From: Prochilodus magdalenae
Lineage: Eukaryota; Chordata; Actinopteri; Characiformes; Prochilodontidae
Direction of reading: 5' to 3'
Assembly (NCBI GenBank): GCA_024036415.1
Contig: JAMWET010006960.1
Span: 1 to 64,000, forward strand
Length of the DNA stretch: 64,000 nucleotides
The notes below the pieces were generated by a model. It worked only from the letters and a program-made list of their open reading frames with translations. It was not told the origin of the DNA and did not search any database. This document shows positions 1 to 11,330 of this stretch, in pieces. The first letter of the stretch is position 1; every line of letters begins with the position of its first letter. The translations under genes were made by a program, and so were the position numbers.

Positions 1-917
1 CACAACCACCGTGCCATCGCCCGTTGGCCAGCTGAAACTCCTACAGTGCAAAAGAGAAGCCAATTTCTAAGCAAGCTCCCACACGCTCAGTACGTTGGCA
101 CTGTGGCCAGTGGTCTTTAAATGGGAGTGTGGCAAAATGGATAGACTGTTCTGTGGTCAATGAAGTCACGATTTTTGAAGTTCTTATGGAACAACTGGGA
201 CGCCATGTCATCCGGGGACCAAGAGAGGCCAAGGATAAAACCCAAGTTGTTTATCAACGCTCCGTTCAGAAGCCTGCATCACTGATGGTATGGGGTTGCA
301 TGAGTGCTGGCGGCAGGGCAGCTTTGCAGTCCTGGAAAGGCACCATTAATGCAGAGAACTATGTTCAGGTTCTAGAACAACATATGCTCCCATCTAGACG
401 TCATCTCTTTCAGGGAAGACCCTGCATTTTTCAACAAGATAATGCCAGACCACATTCTGCAGCAATCACAACATCATGGCTACGTAGGAGAAGATCTTTC
501 ACCTATAGAGAACATTTGGCGCATCATAAAGAGGAAGGTGCGACAAAGAAGGCCCAAGACGATTGAACAGTTAGAGGCCTGTATTAGACATGAATGGGAG
601 AGCATTCCTATTTCTAAACTTGAGAAACTGGTCTCCTCTGTCCCCAGACGTTTGTTGAGTGTTGTAAGAAGAAGGGGGGATGCCACACAGTGGTAAAAAT
701 AGCCTTGTCCCAACTTTTTGGGGATTTGTTGATGCCATGAAATTTTGAAACAACATATTTTTTCCCTTAAAATGATACATTCTCTCTGTTTAAACTTTTG
801 ATCTGTGATTTGTGTTCTATTCTGAATAAAATATTAGATGTTGGCACCTCCACATCATTGCATTCAGTTTTTATTCACAATTTGTTTAGTGTCCCAACTT
901 TTTTGGAATCCGGTTTG
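1..917 (+). mobile_element. Tc1/mariner DNA transposon, 5'-truncated by the window edge
   Basis: The stretch encodes a decayed DDE transposase and then a non-coding tail ending in gtcccaacttttttggaat and ccggtttg, followed by TA at 918-919. This is the usual 3' terminal repeat style of fish Tc1 elements, which duplicate a TA target. The 5' inverted repeat must lie left of the window. The element cannot be active because its transposase frame is broken. The exact right end is inferred from the TA and the family look, not from an alignment. Confidence 0.85.
129..696 (+). pseudogene. Tc1-family transposase pseudogene (frameshifted)
   Basis: Two frames together cover the catalytic part of a Tc1 transposase. 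The first (129 to about 490) contains VWGCMSAGG and FQQDNARPH, whose D is the second catalytic aspartate. The second (about 497-696) contains DLSPIENIW, whose E is the third catalytic residue, and a C-terminal SVPRRLLSVVRRRG block. At about 480-505 the linker that normally separates D and E is shortened and the frame changes, so a small deletion removed the conserved W-P-x-x-SPD stretch. Near 155-170 the first catalytic block, normally SDES-like, reads VNEV, so that aspartate is also lost. The N-terminal DNA-binding half lies outside the window or is unrecognisable. Family assignment is firm. Confidence 0.88.
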
Positions 918-1396
918 TATATTCTTATGCATGTTTCTCAAAAGACATGAGAAGGAAGCTAAATTAAGAATCTGTTGGATCATGTTATTGAAATATCGCA
1001 TGAATGCAACAGCTGCATTGAGATATTACGCTATTAACAGCAAAGAGTAGATTAAACAGCCGAAATAGCTGCTTTGTTGTGTCAATCTCAAAGGAAGCAT
1101 TTACCATGCCAAGCCGTCCTCCCCTCCCCATGTTGTGCTGATGTGTGAATTATATCCAGCAAAGACTCATATTTATTAGAGAATGACCTCTCGCCCCAGT
1201 TTCTAAAAGCGTTTTGAAAAATGCATGAGACTCATTTGGCTCAGAGCTATATCATCATTTGGTGGACAAAAGCTTTTTTCTTTGATCTGCCTTAAATGAT
1301 GAAGCATACAGACTGATAGGAAATGGAGTTCAGCTACACATAACTCATTCACACTTCTTTACGGCCGACTATTAAAGGGCACATATTCTCAGTGCA
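918..1396. other. No recognisable feature
   Basis: AT-rich single-copy-looking sequence between the Tc1 remnant and the next interspersed repeat. I see no coding, RNA or repeat signature. Confidence 0.5.
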
Positions 1397-1600
1397 GTAT
1401 GCTCTTAAAAATAAAGGCACCCAAAAGGGTCCTTTGGAGCCGTGCCATAGAAATGTAGAAAGATCACTTCTAGTTCACTGAAGAGCGTTACAACCTTTCA
1501 GTGAACCATGCTTGTAAATGAGATGTGCAAATGGAGGGCTTTAAATAACCTCCACGTAATGTAAAGGTTCTACACCAGTTAAAAGGTTTGTCCTACAACT
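1397..1600. repeat. Short interspersed non-autonomous element
   Basis: The block opens with a gctcttaaaaataaaggc motif and then ccatagaaatgtagaaag, cactgaagagc and repeated aaaggttct-type words. This resembles a common fish MITE type with a ttaaaaataaaggt edge and internal aaaggttctt repeats. A shorter relative may lie at 6387-6475 (ccttaaaaagcttacc, then ttcattgaagaac). It has no coding content. The family call rests on motif similarity only and the boundaries are approximate. Confidence 0.45.
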
Positions 1601-1704
1601 GCATGACCAAGCCGAGGAAAGTTAGAAACTTTTTTGTTTTTAAAAGTTTATAGACTCAACTATTCTCTGAAAGCGAAAACACCTCAGCTTTAAGAGACAA
1701 ACAA

Positions 1705-2090
1705 TCGTCAAAAGAATAGTTGCACCCAGAAAGAGGTGTGGGATCGCAGTGCTATTGAGGAGTAAGATAAATGTTACTAGGAATAAAAAAACGATGATAC
1801 ATTTAGACTGATATGGGCAATATGTATTGAGCTAAAGATACAGAAGTAGTGTCGCGTTGATTGAGTGCCTCCATGTTTGCTACAGCAACATGCCAGATGT
1901 CTCAGCATGGAATAGTAGAGGTTCCTAATGGTGTCCTGTGATAATCCATCCATCCTGCGGGTGACATGTGACCACAAACCCTTTATCTTGGTATTGACCA
2001 CGGGACCTCCAGACACAGATTTGTTGGTCGTCTCTTCATAGGCTGTTTTGTTTGCTTGTTTCTTTTGGTCTTTTGTGCCAAACATGAGCT
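1705..2090 (-). mobile_element. Degenerate Tc1/mariner-like element, family A copy 1
   Basis: The left edge carries the family terminal words gtcaaaagaatagttgcacc at about 1708. On the minus strand the sequence encodes a transposase C-terminus: TIRNLYYSMLRHLA then a KHGG block, equivalent to the IxxLxxSMPRRLxA...GG ending of Tc1-like transposases. The same sequence recurs inverted at 8765-9165 and in part at 15910-16195, 25690-27420, 30290-30640 and 32225-32545. The N-terminal part is missing here, so it is a 3' fragment. Superfamily call is moderately strong. Confidence 0.7.
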
Positions 2091-5000
2091 TTCAGCACAG
2101 CCAAAGTTTAAAGCACCACAGAGATCACTGCTAAAGAGGAATAAGGAGTAACAACAAGAAGATAGCAGTTTGTTGTTTTAGTATTGTGATGATTACTCTG
2201 GAAATATATTAGAGTTTATTCTGGACACAGTGAATCTGATTGGCAGAATCAAACAACAAAATAACAATGCCAAAACTGCAGAGGGAAAGCACATGCTCTT
2301 AGAGAAGTCGTGGGGAGTGTCAGAGATATGAAGCAGTGCAGTTGAAAATAGTGCTCCTATGCCAGGATCAGACTACACAGTATTTGTCTTTCACAATGGT
2401 CACCATGCCAGATTAGTACCATAAATTCTTGCAAAGTCTTGGTCAGGAGATACGGCCGGTATCAAAACAGCATTGCCAGTTTCCCAACAAAGACATGGCA
2501 AGAACTTATCCTGCAATATTCATCGCCCAAGTACATCTGTTGCCAGTTAGGAGGGTCAAGAAAATAACTATGCCTACAGAAGCACTGTGTATGATGCTGG
2601 CGGTGTTGTGTTCAAAAAGTCATTTCTCTTGAACATTTATTTTCATGGTACTCCCATGAGGAAATGTCAATAAGGCTAATGTTGCCAAAGTTTTTTTTTT
2701 CTGTTTGGTTGTTCTACCTGTCCACTGCAACAGCAGCATCCCTCTGTACCATATTTATTTACCACATCATGGTTTTTCAATCGTCACACTAAACAGCCCA
2801 TTTCTCTGTTCTGACACTCATACTCTGCCAGCGCTGGAAGTTGTCAGATAAAACAAGATTGTGAAAAATTATTTTGAATTTGGTTCTTTACATCATTTTC
2901 CATCATTGCTAGATGCTGCTTCCTACTTGCATTGAGAGTTCAACAATCGGTGTTAGTATTTGGCAGTAATCAATTGTTGAATATTCAAAGTTTCGCCACC
3001 AGGGTAGGGGATGCATGTAGGGAGAGAATAGAGTGGTCCTATGCCCATGTTAAAGGCTCATCAGTGTCATCATTTGCTGGTTATCTGCTTGTCTTCCAGA
3101 ATGCTACGGTATTTAGTGTGGTTTCACTACCTTTACCAAGCCCGCTAGCCTCACTTAACAGCAGGCTAAGAGGAGTTAATAGCACAGCAAATGCACAGGT
3201 CAACTAGTTCTCTTCACAGAGGTGGTCTAACTTGAGGTACAAAGATGCAAAGGTGCAAATAAAAAAAGTAGAAATATAAAAGTAGAATCTGCTAAAATGT
3301 TTAGTATTTAAAAGATGAGGAGTTGTTTTATGTTCATTTGTACAAGGACTTATGTTGAACAACCTGTATACGGGTGGAGTGCTGAGCTCTCTGGAGCAGA
3401 GCATTGAACTGTGTTTAAAGCTGTTAATAAAAGCCTAATTCCCAAACAAATAAATAAATAAATAATAATGAATATATTTGTGATAAATGTGTGTTTTAGG
3501 GAAATATAGTAAATAAAAGGTCCCACAATACTGTAATCATGTAATGGCCTGACAGAACACAATGTGTCAAGCCTGTCAGGTAAACTTTACCTGTCAGTCA
3601 AGCTTTAATGGCCCAAAGTTATGACATAATTTAAGAATGAAATGTGTAATTAAGTGACATGCATTATTTTATGGCAAGGGCTCAAATCTAAAAAAAATAA
3701 CCTCTCTCTAGCAAAAAGCCTCTCTTATGCAAACACAAACAAGAGCTTTTTCGCATTCTGCCCTTTCGCATTCTGTATCTGGTTAAGTAAGTGTTGACTG
3801 AGCCTGATCATTTCTTCTATTCAGGCCTTTGTTACTCTCTCTCCCTCTCTCTCTCTATCACACACGTACACACGCGCACACACACACACTGTGGTGTACG
3901 CTAAGGTTGCAAAACTAACCATAATAGGAAACAACTGTCATACTGAATGACATTTCTTCTGGCATGTTTTAAAATCTGTTAAGAACGATTATAGTAAAGC
4001 GCACTTGCAGTGATTCGAATTAGCACGCTGTAAACAATATTAGAGCTAATCTGTAAAACAAGTCCACTGAGTTTAAAAGCTCTTGCTCTTCGCTTGTCAA
4101 GGAGAGAGTCGTTTGGACACTGATTAAATTACTGCAGATTATTCTAGATTAATTCTAATTATGCTAATATTATTATTGCAATAATAAAAGGTACACAATA
4201 CATGTGCATTGTGTTTTTCCCTTTTCCCTATAGTAGCCTCAGACTACAGTGCCAGACAAATACCTGTACCTATAAATCTATCCCAGATAAACAAAGACAT
4301 AAATATTAGGGACAACAGATACACATAACTAAATGCCCCCCTATAGCTCATGTAGATATATAGTTATTCATATACTCTGTGATTAAAGTGTCTAAAATGC
4401 CACCAAACCTGCACTTTGGCCTGAGCCAAATGATGAGATAATTACACGAGGCTGGAGGAATTCAGACAGTAATCTTCTCCACAGCTGTGGAAACACACAA
4501 GCGTTCTCCACAACATGACCACCACACAGCACTTATAAAATGGTGAAGTGTGGTTGACGGCACATCCTGCCAGATCCCAATTTCTGCCTGCCCAAAGACA
4601 AATACCGTATCAACCAAAGGGGGTTGGATGTTTTGCGTCTCAGTTTTTACCAGTTGTAGCCGTGTAATGTCAAGACAGAAAACAGCTATTCTGCCTTCTA
4701 TTCTGCTTTTCCCTGTAAACAATATGCATTAGTTTTACTGTTGATGCAAGTGTCTGGGCCATAGGCTACAAGGTTAACCAAGCAATTTCAATTCATGTTG
4801 TCCATTTTATTTCTCATTCGATGGCAATCTACGTCTTGTTTTACTCGAATAGCTTTTGTACTATGTAAACATTGCTCTAGTTCAAAATGTGCCATCTCGG
4901 TACACTCCATATATGGAAACTAAGTTGCAAAAATACAGTTGAAGGCAGTGCTTCGGGCTAGACAGCTTTTTAAGGAAACCCTGACTGTTGAGGGGCTAGT

Positions 5001-5418
5001 ATATAGGTTCTAGTATGGTGTAAATGTCCAATGCCACCCGATATACTTTTTTACTAGTAGGCAGCCATCTTTGCTTCTGCATGTGATGGTTGCTCATTCG
5101 CTCTCTTCCACCGCAAGAGGAAACATGTAGCTAAATATCTAATTTAAGTCCAAAATATCATTCAGCCGTTTCAGCTTTAGCTAGTGTGTGACATCACTGA
5201 AGCATATGAAGTCATCACAGTACAACAATGAAGTTCTACATATTAAGTTAATTTGAACTCTTTACAGTCAGGGCTCCCTATGTAATTACAAGGAAGTCAA
5301 TCAGAAGAAAGGCCATATACTGTACATAAGACCTCTGTTTATATTTATGACATTATATAGAAATATTTGTCACTTGTGACTGAAATGTACCTAATATAGT
5401 GTAAAACCTAAACAAGCA
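2091..5418. other. Non-coding stretch, mostly unremarkable
   Basis: About 3.3 kb of AT-rich sequence. A CT/CA microsatellite at 3834-3889 and an AAAT run at about 3448-3465 are the only structured parts. The open frames here (for example 2932-3207) show no family motif and no splice context, and I treat them as chance. Confidence 0.5.
3834..3889. repeat. (CT)n-(CA)n compound microsatellite
   Basis: A run of ct/tc dinucleotides passes into imperfect cacacacgtacacacgcgca repeats. Simple sequence, seen directly. Confidence 0.9.
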
Positions 5419-5532
5419 AGCATGAATAACAGATGTGATACTAATTGGTATGTACTGGACAAGTTTCTGGATGTAGACCACATCCATGTTCAACCACTCT
5501 TGCATCAAATAATTGCGCAGTTGGGCCAGATT
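5419..5532 (-). mobile_element. Tc1/mariner transposase C-terminal fragment, family B copy 1
   Basis: The minus strand encodes QEWLNMDVVYIQKLVQ followed by ITSVIHA. This matches, in the same order, LNTDVAYIQILIQ then ITSVIHA-like AAVIRAYGG at 10237-10332, and MQECLNIDVSYIQ at 22588-22699. The pattern QEWxNIxxxYIQxLIxSMPxR is the usual C-terminus of mariner/Tc1 transposases. Only about 38 residues are recognisable. Confidence 0.6.
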
Positions 5533-8500
5533 TGATGGATGCCTTACCTGGCACAATTTTAAGGATAATTTCCTGTAGACTGGGATTTTAGCCACCGCTG
5601 GTAGACTTATATGACCATACGCTTCCATACACCTGCAAATTCAGCTACTTCCTTCACACTATGACCTTTGGCACACACTCCTTTGTACCAGTCATTGACA
5701 TCCACTTTGGAACTTATTTTCCACACACCGAACAAAACATTCACTGCACTGTACTACCAATCTATGAATCCTGTCACACACCCTATAGGTATTTATAGCC
5801 CCATCAACTTTGAGCCTTAAGTTACTACCACCTTAAACACGCAAGGTGACATTTTTTATTGTCAGTAGGGGCACAATCTAGGTAGATGATAAGGAGTCCA
5901 TTTTGGGACCAGTGTGCTGTACACTTTGCTGGCCTTGTCAGTACAGTGAATGTTTCCTGCAATAGAGCTGCAACATAAAACCACACACTGTTATTACTAG
6001 TAGGTTTGGCAATATAGTTATTTGTTTTAAGCCACTTAAAGGAAGTGTTTTAGGCCTCATAAGCATGCCTGTATTTGAATATGCACATATCTGGAGGGTA
6101 AAACATTTGTTTTGGCACAGTGCATGCATGCATAATCCCCTACACATGCATGCATAATTTTCTGCAAAATGTATATATTTTTCTTCTACCACTAATGATA
6201 ACCAGTATCGGTCCATGTTAATCACAACACTATGGGCCATTATAGCCCACACCCCAAGTTGTATCTCAAGATTAATAGACCCTGGAGTAGCCAGCAAATT
6301 AAACATGCAATACACTGGCCCACCTCCTCATGAATATCTTTGATAAAGCTGCAATGCAGATAGTGTGGCATGCCACAATATACACCCTTAAAAAGCTTAC
6401 CAAAAAGGGTGAAAAAACCTTTTTAAGTTTCCTAAAGAAGCTTAAATGGATAGTTCATTGAAGAACATTCACATATTGTAAATGTTTGATACAGAACAGC
6501 ATAAAACCCTTAGAAATAATTCATTTAAAGAGTGTGGGGGGATGTTTGCTCCTTTTCATTTGTATTTTATGTGTACACAGTCAGGGGTTTACTTCGGGCA
6601 TTTTCACACTTCTGCCAAATGCACCCAGGATTGATTCCTGGCCTTGTTTGGAGGTGGGGCTCATTATTGCTGGTTTGCTTTCATGCACAAGGGGCAATAT
6701 GCCTTCTTGTGAGTTCTTGCATCCTTATGTTTGTGTTCCAATACTTGAGAATGCATGTACCAGAAACAGTTCAAGAACCCAAAGGTATTCCTGCTGTAGC
6801 TGTACATTTAAAAAAGTTTCTTTATTAAGTAAAGGCTGCATTAAAATGTACTTTCTTGGTTCATTTGGTACAAATAAAACCTAATATGCCAGAGTGTTCT
6901 GGTATTTTGTCAGGGCGGGGTTCTGTTTAGATCAAACTGCAGTGCAGGTAGGCTCTCAATCTTTCTCCACAGCCTAAGAGATGACAGCAACATCTTTTTC
7001 CTTTTAGCAACAGTTTATCCTGTTGTTTGCATTTAAACAAAATTACAGCACCCGTCAAGGTCATAGCAGACAGTCTTTGGCTTTATTTTAGCAGAGAAAA
7101 ACCCATTTTCGAATATCGAATATCAGCATTCCTTGTTTTAAATTCCAAATTTATCACCTACAAAATGGTCTCTTAACGCTGGTGAAATCAGCTGGACTTG
7201 GAGTGGGCTGTTGCACAATGTCAAAAACACAGCACATCTCAAACTCATATACGCCCATCCTCTATGTTCTTGCAACGTTTTTCCCAAAACGACAAGCCTG
7301 CCCTTCCTGTTCTTGGTATTGAGAAACATTGAAGAATTACATCCAAACCATGGACGGATTACTTCCATTTGCCTTTAATTAGGATATTAATCAAAAGCAA
7401 ATGGATTTTGAAGACAAGATTGTTTTTATCATTGCTTGGATATATAAACAATCAAGTGGCACAAAAAAGCTTTTTGTCCACAACAATCTGTTACCTCCCA
7501 TCAAAAAGTTTGGAAAAGGGTAGTAATGTAAGTCGAAGCAGACAGTCGCTTTACAAAAATGACCCAGCAATTACCAAGCATGCAACGTGGATAGCTTACA
7601 CACTCACAGCAGACAACAGGGTTTGCTGGAAGCGAATCCAAAACCACCAATTTCAGTAGTTCTCAGGACCACTCTTGGACTCCAACACTGGTACTGAACT
7701 TGCAGATCAATCAGTCCTGGGCCCAATAAAAAGTTCCATCAAACGGTCATCGTGGACCACTAACCCCACTATTTTGCACATGCTTTCACAAGGCAAGCAG
7801 TACCACTTGTACCGGCAACAGCTGAAGTGAATCACAGCCTGCTTCCGACTGTTACAGTGAAGTCTCAGCAAGGAAAAGAAGAGTCTGTTAGTTTAATGAA
7901 AATTGAAAAATGAAAAGCCCTTGCTCTAACCAAACTGCCAAGTGATGTGCTTTGTATAATTGCTATGGAGGACAACCATGGCTCAGTCATAAGCAATAAC
8001 ACTACACAATAATCAGATGCCACACATTAACTACTGGTCATTGGTCATTATGCACCATTAACCCCACTATTTGTTCAGGCTTCTACAGTGGTATGCAGCC
8101 AAAAAATAATATATACATATGCAAACAATAACACTATTCTACACAATAATCAGATGCCACACATTAACCACTGGTCATAGTGTAGCTTCAGTGTAGTGCA
8201 ATGGAAGCATACATACCTTTTCCAGATACTCTAGATTCAACCTACAAACAACCTGACCAACATATACATACCAGTCTCTACAGCGTGTATAGAAGGATTC
8301 ACCATGAACTTTCAGCACCTTGGAGAAGGAAAACAAAGCTCAAAGTCTGCAAAGGTACTTTATTTTGTAATGGTGCATGCCCTGTGAATGCTCTAGCAGG
8401 TGTAAGCTCTTTAATTAATATTAGGCACAAATTTACTGATAATTATCTGTATTTTGTATTTATGTCTTAAAGCAGAATTTACTGAATACGGTCCACACCA

Positions 8501-8764
8501 GATGACAAACCATCAACATGCTACATCTATACTTTGCTGTTTGATGCTCATTTCTAGTTGGTTTGGAAACCTCCAGATTTAAAGTTCAGGCCAGAAATTA
8601 TGGTAAGTGTGTAAATGGAACATTTTGCATCAGCAATGCAAATAATAAAAAAAAAGAAAAATATTTGAAAGCTTTAGTTCCTGTAGAAGCCTGCCAGCTA
8701 CTGGGAAGATTGATCTAAGAAGCTTTAATGGTTAATAATACATTCGTGGGTAATAATACTAATC
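5533..8764. other. Non-coding stretch with small repeats
   Basis: AT-rich sequence with a possible short MITE at 6387-6475, tgcatgcatgcataa words repeated at about 6120 and 6147, and a 50-bp direct repeat at 7994 and 8125. Open frames of up to 132 codons (6486-6884, and 5938-6315 on the minus strand) have no recognisable motif or splice context. Confidence 0.45.
7994..8178 (+). repeat. Direct repeat pair of about 50 bp, 131 bp apart
   Basis: The block caataacact...acacaataatcagatgccac...ggtcat at 7994-8041 recurs at 8125-8178 with a few-base insertion and one substitution. A related phrase, taaccccactatttt/ttgt, occurs at about 7764 and 8058, so the local duplication may have been larger and older. 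Confidence 0.8.
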
Positions 8765-9165
8765 ATCAAAAGTATAGATGCACAAATAGTTGCACCCAGA
8801 AGAAGGCAGTGGGTCACCGTGATAATCATGAATGGTTTGTCATCACACTTCACCCTATTGCAAAACCTCCAGGAACTGTGTGAGCATATTTAAGCTGCAT
8901 GGGATGGATTCTGGCAGGACATCATTAGGAACCTCTACAACTTCATGCCGAGACATCTGGCATGTTGTGTTATCAAACATGGTGGCCCAGCACCATACTG
9001 AGAGACTCTACTTCTGTATGTGTAGCTCAATAAATATTACCCATATCAGTCTAAATTTATTATCGTTATTCATTGTTCCTGGTGACCTTTATCTTCCTTC
9101 CCAATAGCACTGTAAACTGACACTTCCTGCTGGGTGCAACTATTCTTTTTGACAATGAGTGGAAT
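8765..9165 (+). mobile_element. Degenerate Tc1/mariner-like element, family A copy 2
   Basis: This is the most complete-looking short copy. The left edge is atcaaaagtatagatgcac then aaatagttgcacccagaag, and the right edge is ctgggtgcaactattc then tttttgacaa, which is its inverted complement. These are terminal inverted repeats. Between them the + strand encodes a transposase C-terminus (QDIIRNLYNFMPRHLACC then KHGGPAPY). The roughly 400-bp length means that most of the transposase has been deleted, so it is an internally deleted, non-autonomous copy. Confidence 0.75.
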
Positions 9166-10236
9166 TATTTAAATATATTTAACAATTTAGACAGTGCTTC
9201 ATCTCAAGTACAAGCACTTGCACTTGTATTCACCATCTGTTTCAAAAACGTAATGATTCTGGCACACAGCGCTTTAATGAAACACTGATGTCATCATTCC
9301 CTGGTTTTCTTCAGAGCTTTAGCAGCCTAGTGTTATTAAGGCCAACATACACAAGTGGTGGGCTAAAAAGTGCACAAACTGCAGGAATGCACCTCTGAAA
9401 ACATCTGAACTGAATGCACACCAGTGATCATGAGCACCACGATAAACTAACTTAGACTTTTTTTTACATTAGAATAAAAGAGGTGCAACAATTTGATAGA
9501 TGCACTCATCTATAGTCAGGGTCATGGGGTTCATTTTGACTCATAGGAATGGCTCAGCAATACCTGATGACCCTTAAATAACTGTATGTAATAAAATAAT
9601 AATATTATACAATAATAATTAGCTTTGGTGTGTAGACCTTAATGGACTATTAAGGAAATCAGAGCATTGCTACTGTAGTGACCATTCACCACAAGAAACC
9701 TACTCAGCACAAGTTAGCAATGCAAATGTACATGTTCGGTGTGTTATTCTGTATCAGGGAGTGGGTTTACTTTAGGGGTGTTTTGTGTGTGTGTGTGTTA
9801 GTGGGTGGGGTCACCGTCAGGGTGCAGCCTGTGGCTGGTGATGACCTCCACTGCACATTTGTATGTGTGAGAGTGTGCATGTCCCTTTCTAGTGATGTCG
9901 AATAGAGAGCAATTATTCGCAACAGAATCAGGCCTCCTCTATATCTTGCAACAATATTCACATGACAAAAGATCGTCCAAGGTTCCCCAAAGTGAATATT
10001 ACCTTAGCTTAAATATTCGGTTATATTAGCAAGCTAACGACCACTTACAATAAAGCATTCAAGTTACAGCTTTGCGCTTAATAAAGAGATGCTGTGCTTG
10101 CTATTTTTAACTGATGAAACACAATGAACATAATAAAATGGATAGTCAGTGCTTTATTAGTGTATTATGATTATGATACTTAGAAAGTACTGTACTAAAT
10201 CTGTCCCAACTGTGCAATTCTTTTTCGCAAGAGTGA
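9166..10236. other. No recognisable feature apart from a short GT run
   Basis: AT-rich sequence with a gtgtgtgtgtgt run at about 9785. Nothing else can be supported. Confidence 0.5.
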
Positions 10237-10332
10237 CTGAACACTGATGTGGCCTATATCCAGATACTCATCCAGTCCATGCCAAATCAGATTGCAGCTG
10301 TTATTCGTGCTTACGGAGGTATTACAAGCTAG
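10237..10332 (+). mobile_element. Tc1/mariner transposase C-terminal fragment, family B copy 2
   Basis: The + strand reads LNTDVAYIQILIQSMPNQ and then AAVIRAYGGITS followed by a stop. This is the typical end of a Tc1/mariner transposase (YIQxLIxSMPxRxxAVIxAxGG). An upstream in-frame stop (tga at 10234) shows that it is dead. No terminal repeats were found. Confidence 0.7.
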
Positions 10333-11039
10333 GAATGTTTCAGCTACAGGTGACCTATTAATATAGTATTTATTAGTATATTTCTATGATATATAATAAT
10401 TTAAACATACACAGCATCAATCATGATAAGATATTACGATAGACCATTGAAGACAATTCCAGCACAGACTCTTCGTCAGTAGACAGCCCTCTGTGAAAAG
10501 GTTGATTACATGCTGGATAACCTTTCCTGACAAACATTGCACAAACATGTTTGTTTTCTTCATCCAATAGGAGATTACACTGTATATTGTACTTGTGTCA
10601 ACAGCAATCAAGACTTTTAAAATAGCAGCTTAAAAATTCTTGTGAAAAATGTTCTGTGATTTTAGTATCCTTATCGATTTAATGACACCCGTTTCAAAGA
10701 TGTTTTGATGGAATAAATTCAGTTATAAACAGGATCATCACTTTTGCCAAGAAAATGTCAAGCGGCCCAACCACACAACCACAATGTCAGGTGGTGTAAC
10801 TACACATCAGTAAAAAGGATTTCCACTGCTATTGAACAGACGTATAAACCAGCCTTTGCCTTTTAGACTAGACTTGGACATCAGTCTTAAGTTTTTGGAT
10901 ACATATTTCTGTAATAATAAACATTCAAACCTAATCCGGACTCAAAAATGACCTTTTTGGGGGGAGGGGGAAACTGCATCTGACTTTGGCATTGCACCAT
11001 GAATGTCACTGGGTCTTCTTTCTAATCCTACTCACTCTT

Positions 11040-11330
11040 TCTTGGCTTCTTTGTAACCTATAAAGTGCTTACTGGCCATATGCCAACGTACATCACAGAA
11101 ACACTCATTGTAAATAATGCAATTTATCAGATTTGTTCCAGTGCCTGGATCACCCTTCGGGTGCCAAAGGCTTTTTAGTGAACAGAAAAAAACGGCTTTT
11201 AGCTACAGCGCACCAGCGACCTGGAACTCACTACAGGAAACACTACGCTGGTGTGAGCAATTGAAACACTTAGTCTCTAAAAACCTTCACTTAACCTGCA
11301 TCAGTCTGATTTGATTTTGATTTGCTTTTT
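11040..11330 (+). mobile_element. Non-LTR retrotransposon (CR1/L2-type LINE) 3' fragment
   Basis: The frames read YKVLTGHMPTYI and then FSYSAPATWNSLQETL, matching the C-terminal end of reverse transcriptase proteins in CR1/L2-like LINEs (YKxLxGxxPxYI ... FSxxAPxxWNxLP). Frame changes between the two blocks and a stop soon after show decay. Typical 5'-truncated LINE debris. The clade is not certain. Confidence 0.65.

Noticed and set aside
3834..3889. Regularly spaced repeats suggesting a CRISPR-like array
   Set aside because: It is an ordinary CT/CA microsatellite in a vertebrate genome; no repeat-spacer pattern exists anywhere in the window.
5938..6315. 125-codon minus frame as a possible gene
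   Set aside because: No recognisable domain; it lies in AT-rich sequence with repeated tgcatgcat words.
6486..6884. 132-codon + frame as a possible gene
   Set aside because: No motif, no splice sites, and a second overlapping frame of similar length; expected by chance in 64 kb.
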